64,000 nucleotides of DNA from Croceimicrobium sp965279135 (GTDB lineage Bacteria > Bacteroidota > Bacteroidia > Flavobacteriales > Schleiferiaceae). Location: assembly GCA_965279135.1 (NCBI GenBank), contig OZ257133.1, forward strand, positions 310,001 through 374,000, in the 5' to 3' direction. The notes beneath the pieces were generated by a model. That model searched no databases, had not been told where the DNA came from, and saw only the letters and a program-made list of their open reading frames with translations. Below, piece by piece: positions 16,807 to 26,238 of the stretch. Made by a program: the position numbers and the translations under genes. Numbering within the stretch: the first letter of the stretch is position 1; each line of letters begins with the position of its first letter.

Positions 16807-18396
16807 TTAATTGTACTTGTAGCGCTTGAACTTGTCTTGCTTTGGCTTCTTAGGTCGCTTCTCGCGATCTTCATCCAAATTCTGGAATCCAACTCTATCC
16901 ATTGCGCAACGGAATCCAATATAGTCTGTCGACTGATCTTCTTCAAGGAAGCGACGCGTTCCAGGACTCAACCAATATGCATTGTCTTTCCAGCTACCTC
17001 CTTTATACACTCTGGTTGTATTTCCTACCAGGGTAGTAGTAGCATAATCATACATTAAAGGATCACCTTCTTCAGTTTCTTGATCGTAAAAGATAGAAGA
17101 TTGCTTATCACCATCAATGAAATCACGGTAGTCGGATTTCTTATAGTTACGACGGTTTAAGTTTTCCTCTTCTGTAACGTCGCGACGAGGTAATTCTCCA
17201 GGTAAAGCAAGAATGCGACTGGAGTCATTATTGTAAAGAGGCTCTTGTAATACTTCTAGAGAGCCAATTCCATCAAGATCATTATCCCAGGTTTGGAATT
17301 CATTACCACGGAACGGGTTTAATCCACGCATGTCTTCTAAAGAAAGAGGACGGTATACATCCAGTACCCATTCGGCAACATTACCGGCCATATCATAAAG
17401 GCCATAGTCATTAGGTGGGTAGAATTTAACCTGCATAGTAGTAGCAGCTTGATCATTCAACCAACCACCGGTTCCCATGAAGTCTCCACGGCCACGCTTA
17501 AAGTTAGCTAACATATCACCGCGACGATCAGAGTCTGGGTTACGGGAAGCACCACCATTCCAGGTGAATTTGTTATTGTCGGTAGTACGGTTGTAAATAC
17601 GGCTACCCGCATTTGCGTAGGCAGCGTACTCCCATTCTGCTTCTGTTGGGAGACGATATTTTGGAAGAAGGATACCGTCTTCAATACGAACCGGACGGCC
17701 TTCATCACCATATGGGCTGTTTGGATCATTATCCTCTAGACCTTTCTTGTTTTGCTGGGTGTATTCTCCACTCTTGTAGAGGTAAACTTCAGTATTAAAG
17801 TGATCCGCATCCGATTGATCTGGAAATTCATTAAAGATGCCTTTATCGATCAAAATGTTTTCGTTCACGCGGTCGGTTCTCCAGGAGCAGAACTTCATAG
17901 CTTGAATCCAACTTACACCAACTACCGGGTAAAAATTGTAGGCAGGATGACGGAAGTAATTCTCTACGTACATCTCATTGTAGGAAAGCTCATCTCTCCA
18001 AACTAGAGTATCAGGTAAAGCTGAAGTTAATATTTCCGGATAGTAGTCGATGTCGAAAACACGGTTAATCCAATAAAGGTATTCGCGATAGTCAGTATTG
18101 GTGATTTCATTTTCATCAATGTAGAAAGACTGCACGGATACCTGACGGGGGATATTATCCCAATCCTGATAAACATCTTGTTCCACACGACCCATGGTAA
18201 AGGTGCCACCCTCAACAAATACTAATCCCGGTCCGGTTTCTTGACCTTCGTAATCAGTATTTACAGTGAAACCACCATTGTCCGGATCATTGTATTTCCA
18301 ACCAGTGGTGTTAGAGGAGTCCCCACCACAAGAACTGAGCAAGAAAATACCTGCCAGGGCTGGACTTATAGATTTAAGAATGTTCAATCGATTCAT
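16807..18396 (-). CDS. gldJ: GldJ, gliding motility / T9SS lipoprotein
   Basis: 529 residues. The lipoprotein signal 'AGIFLLSSC' puts the lipidated cysteine at C23. The body is an FGE-sulfatase fold without enzymatic function: 'VFVEGGTFTMGRVEQD', 'NEITNTDYREYLYWI', 'YRLPTEAEWEYAAYA', 'DMAGNVAEWVLDVYRP' and 'YKGGSWKDNAYWLSP...GFRCAMDR'. It ends with a basic tail (EKRPKKPKQDKFKRYKYN). GldJ sits on the periplasmic side of the outer membrane with GldK and is needed for T9SS function and gliding. The porP/sprF-like gene lies 30 bases upstream and porU-porV are divergent, which supports GldJ over GldK. Confidence 0.93.
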   Translation of the reverse strand: MNRLNILKSISPALAGIFLLSSCGGDSSNTTGWKYNDPDNGGFTVNTDYEGQETGPGLVFVEGGTFTMGRVEQDVYQDWDNIPRQVSVQSFYIDENEITNTDYREYLYWINRVFDIDYYPEILTSALPDTLVWRDELSYNEMYVENYFRHPAYNFYPVVGVSWIQAMKFCSWRTDRVNENILIDKGIFNEFPDQSDADHFNTEVYLYKSGEYTQQNKKGLEDNDPNSPYGDEGRPVRIEDGILLPKYRLPTEAEWEYAAYANAGSRIYNRTTDNNKFTWNGGASRNPDSDRRGDMLANFKRGRGDFMGTGGWLNDQAATTMQVKFYPPNDYGLYDMAGNVAEWVLDVYRPLSLEDMRGLNPFRGNEFQTWDNDLDGIGSLEVLQEPLYNNDSSRILALPGELPRRDVTEEENLNRRNYKKSDYRDFIDGDKQSSIFYDQETEEGDPLMYDYATTTLVGNTTRVYKGGSWKDNAYWLSPGTRRFLEEDQSTDYIGFRCAMDRVGFQNLDEDREKRPKKPKQDKFKRYKYN

Positions 18397-18426
18397 AATA
18401 TCTGGGAATTCTTAAGGTCTTTATAA

Positions 18427-19410
18427 CTAAAACTTGGGGCAGTTTATTGCTTTGATCTTTTTGCGCGGTGCGCGACAAGGGAATTGATAGGTCAAAGAAA
18501 TCTCGTGAGCTCCCCCTAGATTGTTTGCAATGCTCGAGATTGTATAGTCGTAACTGTAACCAAATCCCCAATTTCCTTCTAGTGGAGTATAACCAACTAA
18601 TATCACCAGTGCATCGGGATTAGTGGTACTACTACGGAAACCTAAACCACCTTTAAAGTCTCCACGTGAGAAAGCCATACTGGTTGTGATCTGATCGTAT
18701 GGTCCTTGGATTTGATATACAATGTTAGGAATCAAATAATTCTGCAAATCGGTAACAAGACGCTTACGACCTAAAGGAATAGTAAAGCCCATGTGAGCAG
18801 TAAACTTTAAGGGTAATCTGTCTTGAACGAAGAAGCTTACATCTGGTTGGGTGAGGTGAGAGGCTACCATGCCGAAATAGAAACGCTCGGTGTAACCAAT
18901 TAAACCTGCGGTAAGATCAAAAGCGCTAACGGTATTGCTTCCGGGATTAGGTTCGGCTGTTTCTCTTACGAATCCGAAATAAGGGTCAATTTCATCAGGG
19001 AATGTGAAGTTCTGCCAATCAATACTAATTTGACGATAGGTTCCCTGGAAACCGGCCAGAATACTGAATTTACGAGAAGCTTTTAAATGATAGCTATATA
19101 CTAAACTTGCGTCCGTTGTTGAGAAAGCTCCATCTCCCGCTTCATCGCGCATTAATAAAATACCAACCCCTCCATTTAAAGGCTCAACATACTGATCATA
19201 GCTTGCACTAAAGGTTTGATAAACGTTTAATACCGGATATTGATTACGGTAATTCAGGTTGAGACGAGGGCATTTGGAAACACCAGCAAAAGCTGGGTTT
19301 AAATACAAAGGATTTGCATAGAACTGGCTGAAATGGGCATCTTGTGCTTGAAGCACTGCAGAGCCGCCCATGATCAGAACAGCAAATAAGGTTAGTAGTC
19401 TTCTATTCAT
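18427..19410 (-). CDS. PorP/SprF-family type IX secretion outer-membrane protein
   Basis: 327 residues from the ATG at 19410 (MNRRLLTLFAVLIMGGSAVLQAQ signal peptide). Upstream in-frame codons to 19515 encode no signal peptide and are left out. The mature protein opens 'DAHFSQFYANPLYLNPAFAG', the hallmark of PorP/SprF proteins, and continues as a beta-barrel. It ends 'ISLTYQFPC', followed by a basic tail. PorP/SprF proteins form outer-membrane barrels partnering the periplasmic SprE/PorE or adhesin export. It shares a transcript with gldJ (30-base gap). It is divergent from porU across 206 bases. Confidence 0.88.
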   Translation of the reverse strand: MNRRLLTLFAVLIMGGSAVLQAQDAHFSQFYANPLYLNPAFAGVSKCPRLNLNYRNQYPVLNVYQTFSASYDQYVEPLNGGVGILLMRDEAGDGAFSTTDASLVYSYHLKASRKFSILAGFQGTYRQISIDWQNFTFPDEIDPYFGFVRETAEPNPGSNTVSAFDLTAGLIGYTERFYFGMVASHLTQPDVSFFVQDRLPLKFTAHMGFTIPLGRKRLVTDLQNYLIPNIVYQIQGPYDQITTSMAFSRGDFKGGLGFRSSTTNPDALVILVGYTPLEGNWGFGYSYDYTISSIANNLGGAHEISLTYQFPCRAPRKKIKAINCPKF

Positions 19411-19616
19411 CCTCTCTAGAGGGTTTGGGGCTACAATGATACAAATTATTGGAAAGAGTCTGGTTCTCGGAGACTCCCTAACTAGCAAATAAAACGATTT
19501 TTTCCACATCCACACTTTTAGAACTCATTTTTCGTGAACCTATTATGTCAGGCTCTGTAGAATACTAAGTCTATATTAGCGGCGTTTAATGCCAGAACCC
19601 TATTAAACCGGACTCA

Positions 19617-22600
19617 ATGAAAAGCAAGCTGTTACTTGCCCTCCTTTCATTTTCTCCTCTTTTTGCTCAGCAAAATCCTCAGCTTAGAACCCTCAATTGG
19701 AAGGATTCCTATCGCCCTATTGAGGAACAGAATTATTACGTGCCTGTGCTGGAAAATGGGAGTCAGCATCCCACTCTAGCAGACGTACCTCAATTCTGTG
19801 AGCAGTTACCAAAGGGCTTTAAAGCTGCAGATTCGGTTTCGATAAGGGTTTTAGCTTCAGAGCCTATTCCAGGTCGCGAGGCAATGGTCTTCCGGAATGT
19901 GAGCCTCTCTGATCGTAATAATCTTGAGGTAGAGAATTTCGGAGGATTCAGCCGAAACTCATCTCGTTTGAGCTACTGTTTTACCCCTTATTTTAAAGAG
20001 AACGGTCAGATCTATCGGGTGACTCAATTTGAGTTGAGTGTTATTAAAGGAGCACGCAGTGTAAAGTATCCGGCAATTCGAAGGTCTAAACAACTGGTGA
20101 GTAGCAAACTCAGCTCTGGTAACTGGCATAAGTTGCGCATCAGCGAAAGCGGTATTTACAAGATTACCGCAGACTATATGAGTCAAAACAGTATTGGAAC
20201 AGGATCGGTCTCTATCCAGGACATTCGAATTCTTGCCAATGATCAGGCTACTTTACCCGAAGCTTTTAATGATCCCCGAGTTCAAGATCTTCAGGAGAGG
20301 GCTTTTAAAATGGTGGATGCCAATAACGATGGCCTCTTTAATAACAATGACTACCTTCTGTTCTTCGCCTATGGTCCAACGGAATGGGAGTATAACACTA
20401 GTCAGGACCGATTCGATTATCGCAATAATATTTATCGCAATCACAATTTCGTTTTCATCAGCGCTGATGCAGGAACTTCCAAAACTTTAGCCACCCTAAA
20501 CTCCCTGAGTAACCCACAACAAACGGTAACTAGTTTTGATGATTACGATGCCATCGAGGAAGATCTTATAAATCTGGTGGGTACCGGAAGAGCATGGTAT
20601 GGTGATGTATTTGAGTTTACCCTGAGCTACAACTACAATTTTACTTTCCCCAACATTGTCCTTTCACAGCCGGTCAAATTGAGGGTGGATGCAGTAGGTC
20701 GTGCTTCTACTGCCGGGACATCGATTGAAACACGCTATGCCAATCAGAATATTCTCACCAATGATATCGATGCCTACCAGACTTTTGGTAACTACCCTGA
20801 TTTCGTAGAGCGTTCTGATCGTCGAGGAACCTTTAATCCCATTGGTCCTAATATCACGCTCAACCTAACCTATAATAATAGTGCGAACCCGACGGGTGTG
20901 GCGTGGTTGGATAAAATCGAAATGAATGTGCGCCGCCAATTGAATATGAATGGCTCAGGTTCTGCTTTAATTTTCAGAGACAGTCGCTCGGTTGGCGCGG
21001 GTAATGTGGTGAATTTCAAGATTTCCAATGCTCCTAATGATTTGGAGGTATGGCAGATAAGTCGCATTGGGGATCACTTTCGCCTGCTTGGAAGCTTTCC
21101 GGGTGATGGTTCTTACGAGTTTAATGCTGATGCGACAGATCTCAAAGAATATGTAGCATTCACCGGCTCAAATTTCAATAGTCCGGATTACATCGGCCAG
21201 ATTGCCAATCAGGATTTACATGCCATGGATGTTCCGGAGATGATCATCATTAGTCATCCTGATTTTATAGAAGAGGCTCGGGAGCTAGCTAATTACCACA
21301 CTAATGGCGATAATATTGCTTCGGCAGTTGCTACTACCGATCAGGTTTACAATGAGTACGGTAGCGGAGGTCAGGATCTTACGGCCGTGCGTGATTTTAT
21401 TAAAGATCTTTACGATCGTTCTGTAGGTGGACAGTTTAAATATGTGCTGCTCTTTGGTGATGCTTCCTATGATTACAAGGATCGCATAAATGGAAATAAC
21501 AATTTCGTGCCTACCTGGCAATCAAGCTATAGCTATTCTCTAGGTTTATCCAGTATTACAGATGATTACTTCGCCTATATGGATCCTGGTGAAGCGACTT
21601 CCTTTAGTGGTTCCATAATGGATTTAGGAGTAGGTCGGGCTACCGTAAGCAATCGAAGCCAGGCTCAAACTTTCGTAGATAAGGTACGCCACTATGGTGA
21701 AGGACAGAATCGTTTTGGTGAATGGCGCAATCGTATTCTCTTAATGACTGATGATGTGGACGAGTCCTGGGAGCGCATCTGGTTTGTACCTCCTTCTGAA
21801 GTATTAGCGGCCAAGGCGGAGGATGCCTCGAATGCATTTAATATTGAGAAAATATATCAGGATGCCTATAAGCAGGTAACAAGCACCGGCAGTCAGACTT
21901 ATCCTGAAGCTCAGCGAGACATGTTCCGTACCGTTCAGCAGGGCTGTATTCTCACTAATTATATTGGGCATGGCGGTGAAATTGGCTTGGCATCAGAAAA
22001 GCTGTTGCAATTGTCTGATGTAAACGGCTGGACCAATTATGACGCGCTATCTCTCTTTATAACCATCACTTGCGAATTCACTAGGTATGATGATCCAAGG
22101 CGGGTATCAGCCGGTGAGCAACTGATCCTAAATCCTAATGGGGGAGCCATCGCTTTACTGTCAACCACCAGGGTGGTAGGAGTGCAAGGAGCTGTGGAAT
22201 TGAATGATGCAATTTTTGATACTATTCTGGCCCGTCCGGATGGCGTTCCTCAAACCTTAGGTCAGATTCTACGCGCCGCTAAGAACGACAACTTTGTCGT
22301 AGGCCGTTTTACTAAGTCTAAGTTCTCCTTAATCGGAGATCCGGCATTGCGTCTGGCGATTCCCGAATTTGGGGTGGCGCTCACAAATCTCAATGCGAAT
22401 AGCGGAAAGACCCTATCCACGGATACTATAAAAGCGCTTAGTCTGGTGGAGCTGCAAGGTGAGGTGCAAAACCTTAATGGTCAAAGGATTTCCGATTTTA
22501 ATGGAATACTGAACATCAGTATCTATGATAAGGAAAGTGATCGTAGAACATTAGCCAATGATGGAGTTGGAACACCGGTTCCCTTTACCGAAAGGAGCAG

Positions 22601-23459
22601 TCTTCTCTATCGAGGAAAGGTGCAGATTGAGAATGGTACCTGGACTGCCGAGTTCAGGGCACCCTTAGGGATTAATTATCAGTTTGGCTTTGGAAAAGTT
22701 AGCATGTATGCTTTTGATGAGCAGAATAATCGAGATGCAGCCGGGGCTTATGATTCTGTAATTGTGGGTGGCTTCAACGAAAATGCTCCGGAAGACAATT
22801 TAGGTCCCGAAATCCGTCTCTTTATGAATGATGCCAATTTTGTTCGCGGAGGGATAACCGGTAGTGATCCCTTTATCTATGCCGAATTTCAAGATTCCAG
22901 TGGTATCAATACCGTAGGTAATGGTATTGGTCAGGATTTACGGGCTGTACTCAATTCGGCTACCGATCAGCCCTACATTTTAAATGAGTTCTATGAAGCG
23001 GATTTGAACTCCTATAAAACCGGATCATTGCGTTACCAACTTTTCGATTTAGAGCCGGGTAACTATAAGTTGGATTTGAGGGCTTTTGACATTTACAATA
23101 ATCCTTCGGAGGCGACTACTGAATTCGTGGTGGCTGAATCGGCAGATTTAGCATTAGATAGGGTACTGAACTATCCGAATCCATTTACCACCTACACCGA
23201 GTTTCAGTTTGAGCATAACCGGGCCAACCAAACTTTGCAAGTACAAGTGCAGGTTTTTACGGTCTCCGGTCGATTAGTGAAAACTATAAATGAAGAAATT
23301 CAAAGTGTAGGTAACAGGGTAACCGGAATTGCCTGGGATGGCCTTGATGATTATGGCGATAGAATCGGAAAAGGAGTCTACGTTTACCGCATAAAAGTAA
23401 AATCATTGGCAGATAATAGTTCGGCAGATGTGTACGAAAAACTGGTCATCTTACGTTAA
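19617..23459 (+). CDS. porU: PorU, type IX secretion signal peptidase / attachment protease
   Basis: 1280 residues. Signal peptide (MKSKLLLALLSFSPLFAQ) is followed by N-terminal beta domains, then a peptidase C25 (gingipain-like) domain. The catalytic dyad is seen as His785 in 'TNYIGHGGEIGLASE' and Cys819 in 'FITITCEFTRYDDP'. The domain opens near residue 540 (DVPEMIIISHPDFIEEA). The C-terminus, from about 1187 (NYPNPFTTYTEFQFE to VYEKLVILR), is a T9SS CTD with the FlgD-like 'GNRVTGIAWDGLDDYGDRIGKGVYVYRI'. PorU cleaves CTDs of cargo and joins them to anionic LPS, at the outer-membrane surface with PorV. Confidence 0.94.
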   Translation: MKSKLLLALLSFSPLFAQQNPQLRTLNWKDSYRPIEEQNYYVPVLENGSQHPTLADVPQFCEQLPKGFKAADSVSIRVLASEPIPGREAMVFRNVSLSDRNNLEVENFGGFSRNSSRLSYCFTPYFKENGQIYRVTQFELSVIKGARSVKYPAIRRSKQLVSSKLSSGNWHKLRISESGIYKITADYMSQNSIGTGSVSIQDIRILANDQATLPEAFNDPRVQDLQERAFKMVDANNDGLFNNNDYLLFFAYGPTEWEYNTSQDRFDYRNNIYRNHNFVFISADAGTSKTLATLNSLSNPQQTVTSFDDYDAIEEDLINLVGTGRAWYGDVFEFTLSYNYNFTFPNIVLSQPVKLRVDAVGRASTAGTSIETRYANQNILTNDIDAYQTFGNYPDFVERSDRRGTFNPIGPNITLNLTYNNSANPTGVAWLDKIEMNVRRQLNMNGSGSALIFRDSRSVGAGNVVNFKISNAPNDLEVWQISRIGDHFRLLGSFPGDGSYEFNADATDLKEYVAFTGSNFNSPDYIGQIANQDLHAMDVPEMIIISHPDFIEEARELANYHTNGDNIASAVATTDQVYNEYGSGGQDLTAVRDFIKDLYDRSVGGQFKYVLLFGDASYDYKDRINGNNNFVPTWQSSYSYSLGLSSITDDYFAYMDPGEATSFSGSIMDLGVGRATVSNRSQAQTFVDKVRHYGEGQNRFGEWRNRILLMTDDVDESWERIWFVPPSEVLAAKAEDASNAFNIEKIYQDAYKQVTSTGSQTYPEAQRDMFRTVQQGCILTNYIGHGGEIGLASEKLLQLSDVNGWTNYDALSLFITITCEFTRYDDPRRVSAGEQLILNPNGGAIALLSTTRVVGVQGAVELNDAIFDTILARPDGVPQTLGQILRAAKNDNFVVGRFTKSKFSLIGDPALRLAIPEFGVALTNLNANSGKTLSTDTIKALSLVELQGEVQNLNGQRISDFNGILNISIYDKESDRRTLANDGVGTPVPFTERSSLLYRGKVQIENGTWTAEFRAPLGINYQFGFGKVSMYAFDEQNNRDAAGAYDSVIVGGFNENAPEDNLGPEIRLFMNDANFVRGGITGSDPFIYAEFQDSSGINTVGNGIGQDLRAVLNSATDQPYILNEFYEADLNSYKTGSLRYQLFDLEPGNYKLDLRAFDIYNNPSEATTEFVVAESADLALDRVLNYPNPFTTYTEFQFEHNRANQTLQVQVQVFTVSGRLVKTINEEIQSVGNRVTGIAWDGLDDYGDRIGKGVYVYRIKVKSLADNSSADVYEKLVILR

Positions 23460-23481
23460 TCGTCCGTTTGCATTTAAAGTC

Positions 23482-23489
23482 TATTTTTG
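23482..23489 (+). promoter_or_regulatory. -7 promoter box upstream of porV
   Basis: TATTTTTG fits TAnnTTTG and lies 15 bases before the porV ATG in the 45-base porU-porV gap. A TTTG at 23467-23470 is only 11 bases upstream, too close for a normal -33 element. A separate porV transcript is possible, but co-transcription with porU is at least as likely. Confidence 0.3.
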
Positions 23490-23504
23490 CCAACCTAAAA
23501 ATCT

Positions 23505-24689
23505 ATGATGAAGCAATTTATTGCTCTTTCTGTTCTCGTTTTAATTAGTCTTACCACCAAAGCCCAATTCGGTGGTTTGGAGGGTGATGGAGAGTATTTT
23601 GAGAGCCTGCGAACTATCTCTGTAGCAGTGCCAATTATCGCAGTATCACCAGATGCAAGAGCAGGAGGTATGGGAGACGTTGGAGCGGCAACTAGCCCGG
23701 ATGTGAATGCCATTTATTGGAATACGGGTAAGCTTGCTTTTCTGGAAGATGGAACGAATTCCCTTTCATTGAGCTATACTCCTTGGTTAAATCGATTGGT
23801 AAATGATATCAACCTTGCTCACGTGTCCTATGTAAGTAAGTTTGATGACCGTCAGGGTCTAGCCATTGCCATGCGCTATTTCTCATTAGGTGAGATCAAC
23901 TTCCGCGATCAGGATAATCAACCACAAGGAACAGGACAACCTTATGAGTTGACTTTAAATGCGGGTTATGGTCTGAAATTGAGTAAGAACTTCAGTATGG
24001 GTGTTGGGTTGCGTTTCATCTTTAGTGATCTGACTAATGGTTTGCAAACTGCCGGTATTGAAACTACTCCAGGTTCATCTTTAGCAGCAGATCTGGGTTT
24101 TTATTATCAGAGTGATCGCAAGTCGATGGGCGGCGGACAATACCAAAGCTTCAGTGGGGGTTTAAATATCTCCAATATCGGAGGAAAGATTTCCTACGGT
24201 ACCTCTCAGGAAAGTGCTGACTTCTTGCCTGCTAACCTGCGTTTAGGAGGTGGCTATCACTTGGATATCGATCGTTACAACCGCTTTTCATTTTACACCG
24301 ATTTAAATAAGCTGTTGGTACCTACTCCTCCAATACGTAATGATCAGGGTGAGGTTATTTCCGGCGTAGATGATAATGTGAGCGCCTTTGCCGGCGTGTT
24401 CCAATCTTTCCGCGATGCTCCAGGTGGTTTTTCCGAAGAATTAGAGGAGATCAATATTAATGTAGGAGTAGAGTATTGGTACGATCAAAAATTCGCATTT
24501 AGAGGCGGGTACCAATATGAAGATTTTGAAAAAGGAGGCCGCCAGTATTATACTATTGGTCTTGGTATTCAATACAATGTCTTCGGATTAGACTTTGCCT
24601 ATTTGATTCCTGCCTCGGCCACCGTTCGTAGTCCACTAGAAAACACTCTGCGCTTTACCTTGTTATTCAATTTCGAACAAGCAGAGTAG
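23505..24689 (+). CDS. porV: PorV (LptO), type IX secretion outer-membrane barrel
   Basis: 394 residues. Signal peptide 'MMKQFIALSVLVLISLTTKAQ'; the second Met (23508) is an equal start. It is a FadL/OmpP1-type beta-barrel: 'AVPIIAVSPDARAGGMGDVGAATSPD' and 'IYWNTGKLAFLEDG' are the PorV signature, and the C-terminus is strand-rich, ending in 'LRFTLLFNFEQAE'. PorV shuttles cargo from the translocon SprA to the PorU attachment complex in the outer membrane. The order gldJ-porP-like / porU-porV is the normal Bacteroidota arrangement. A three-base gap separates it from cdd. Confidence 0.94.
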   Translation: MMKQFIALSVLVLISLTTKAQFGGLEGDGEYFESLRTISVAVPIIAVSPDARAGGMGDVGAATSPDVNAIYWNTGKLAFLEDGTNSLSLSYTPWLNRLVNDINLAHVSYVSKFDDRQGLAIAMRYFSLGEINFRDQDNQPQGTGQPYELTLNAGYGLKLSKNFSMGVGLRFIFSDLTNGLQTAGIETTPGSSLAADLGFYYQSDRKSMGGGQYQSFSGGLNISNIGGKISYGTSQESADFLPANLRLGGGYHLDIDRYNRFSFYTDLNKLLVPTPPIRNDQGEVISGVDDNVSAFAGVFQSFRDAPGGFSEELEEININVGVEYWYDQKFAFRGGYQYEDFEKGGRQYYTIGLGIQYNVFGLDFAYLIPASATVRSPLENTLRFTLLFNFEQAE

Positions 24690-24692
24690 TAG

Positions 24693-25175
24693 TTGAAAGA
24701 AGATCTTACGTTTAATTGCAATCTAAAGGCAGTTCCATTTGCAGAGCTTAGTGAAAGCGAGATGCAATTGGTGAATGCGGCCTTGGATGCAAGGAAATCA
24801 AGCCACTCCCCATACAGCAATTTCCAGGTTGGTGCAGCCTTAAGATTGGAGAACCAGCAAATCGTTTCCGGTTCAAACCAGGAGAACGCTGCTTATCCTT
24901 CTGGTCTTTGTGCAGAAAGGGTAGCCCTGTTTGCAGCAGGAGCTCAACATCCCAATGTTGACATTGAATCACTCGCCGTCTGCGTAAAACAGGGGGCGCC
25001 TAATTTGCCTTTTCCTTGCGGTGGATGCCTGCAGGTAATGAGTGAGTATGAGCATAAGCAAGACAAGGCCATGACGCTTTATCTTATCCATCCCACTAAG
25101 GACTTGGTTTACAGAGCGCAAAGCACCCGTGATCTATTGCCCTTTGGCTTTAATGAAAGTCACCTTCCCGATTAG
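24693..25175 (+). CDS. cdd: Cytidine deaminase
   Basis: 160 residues from a TTG at 24693, three bases after the porV stop. Homodimeric or tetrameric zinc enzyme that converts (deoxy)cytidine to (deoxy)uridine in pyrimidine salvage. The active-site motif C73-A-E75 ('GLCAERVALFAAG') and the second zinc pair C109/C112 ('PFPCGGCLQVMSEYE') are intact, as is 'SPYSNFQVGAAL'. No ATG in this region would keep the N-terminal helix, so TTG is preferred. The tight gap suggests co-transcription with porV. Confidence 0.92.
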   Translation: MKEDLTFNCNLKAVPFAELSESEMQLVNAALDARKSSHSPYSNFQVGAALRLENQQIVSGSNQENAAYPSGLCAERVALFAAGAQHPNVDIESLAVCVKQGAPNLPFPCGGCLQVMSEYEHKQDKAMTLYLIHPTKDLVYRAQSTRDLLPFGFNESHLPD

Positions 25176-25197
25176 TATACCTTGCGGCCTTTTTATA

Positions 25198-25205
25198 TAA
25201 ATTTG
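25198..25205 (+). promoter_or_regulatory. -7 promoter box for pdhA
   Basis: TAAATTTG matches TAnnTTTG, 22 bases before the pdhA ATG. There is no good -33 TTTG at the normal spacing. It would allow pdhA-pdhC transcription independent of the upstream secretion genes. Confidence 0.45.
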
Positions 25206-25227
25206 CCGCTCTCAATCTATAAGAAAC

Positions 25228-26226
25228 ATGCCTAAGAAGAAGATTACAAAGAAGGTTTATCTACAGTGGTATGAAGATATGCTCTTCTGGCGCAAGTTTG
25301 AGGACAAGGCAGCCGCACTTTATATCCAGCAAAAAATTCGTGGTTTTCTCCACCTCTATAATGGTCAGGAAGCGGTACTTGCCGGTTCGGCCTTTGCTAT
25401 GGAAGAGAATGACCGCATGATCACAGCGTATCGTAATCACGTTCAACCAATAGCGCTTGGAGTTGATCCTCGCAAAATTATGGCGGAGCTATGTGGTAAG
25501 ATGGCCGGTACTTCCGAAGGAAATGGCGGATCTATGCACATGTTCTCTAAAGAGCACAACTTCTTTGGGGGTCATGGTATTGTAGGTGGTCAAATTCCAC
25601 TTGGAGCAGGGCTTGCTTTCGCAGATAAGTATTTAAACACTGGTGCGGTTAGTCTATGTTATATGGGTGATGGTGCGGTACGTCAGGGAAGTTTTCATGA
25701 AACCATGAACCTGGCTATGCTTTGGAATTTGCCAGTTGTTTTTGTGATTGAGAATAATGGTTATGCCATGGGTACTTCTGTAGAACGCACGGCTAACCAC
25801 ACTGATATTTATAAACTAGGTTTAGGTTACAATATGCCTTGCGAGCCAGTGGACGGGATGGATCCTGTAACGGTTTATCAAGCTATGCAAACTGCTGTAG
25901 ATCGCGCTCGCAATGATGGTGGCCCTACTCTTTTAGAGATGCGCACTTATCGTTATAAGGGGCACTCTATGTCAGATGCACAACACTATCGTACCAAGGA
26001 AGAAGTGGCCGAATTCCAGAAGCGTGATCCAATTGGTATTGTACAGAAAGTAATTCAGGATAAGAAGTACGCAACAGAGGAAGAATTAAAGGAAATTGAT
26101 CAGAGAGTGAAGGATCTGGTTGCTGAATGTGTGAAGTTTGCAGATGAATCTCCCTTCCCGGATGCAAGCAACTTGTACAAGCACGTGTATATTCAGGAAG
26201 ATTACCCTTTTATTAAAACCCATTAA
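25228..26226 (+). CDS. pdhA: Pyruvate dehydrogenase E1 component, alpha subunit
   Basis: 332 residues. Decarboxylates pyruvate with thiamine diphosphate and reductively acetylates the lipoyl group of E2. The TPP motif runs from 'MGDGAVRQGSFHE' (GDG at 147-149) to 'FVIENNGYAMGT' (NN at 176-177). The region 'GKMAGTSEGNGGSMHMFS' and the phosphorylation-loop equivalent 'RYKGHSMSDAQHYRTKEEV' are present. The beta subunit is not in this window, as is usual in Flavobacteriia, where pdhA and pdhC are paired and pdhB lies elsewhere. It is followed 12 bases later by pdhC. Confidence 0.94.
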   Translation: MPKKKITKKVYLQWYEDMLFWRKFEDKAAALYIQQKIRGFLHLYNGQEAVLAGSAFAMEENDRMITAYRNHVQPIALGVDPRKIMAELCGKMAGTSEGNGGSMHMFSKEHNFFGGHGIVGGQIPLGAGLAFADKYLNTGAVSLCYMGDGAVRQGSFHETMNLAMLWNLPVVFVIENNGYAMGTSVERTANHTDIYKLGLGYNMPCEPVDGMDPVTVYQAMQTAVDRARNDGGPTLLEMRTYRYKGHSMSDAQHYRTKEEVAEFQKRDPIGIVQKVIQDKKYATEEELKEIDQRVKDLVAECVKFADESPFPDASNLYKHVYIQEDYPFIKTH

Positions 26227-26238
26227 CGAGATTAGAGA

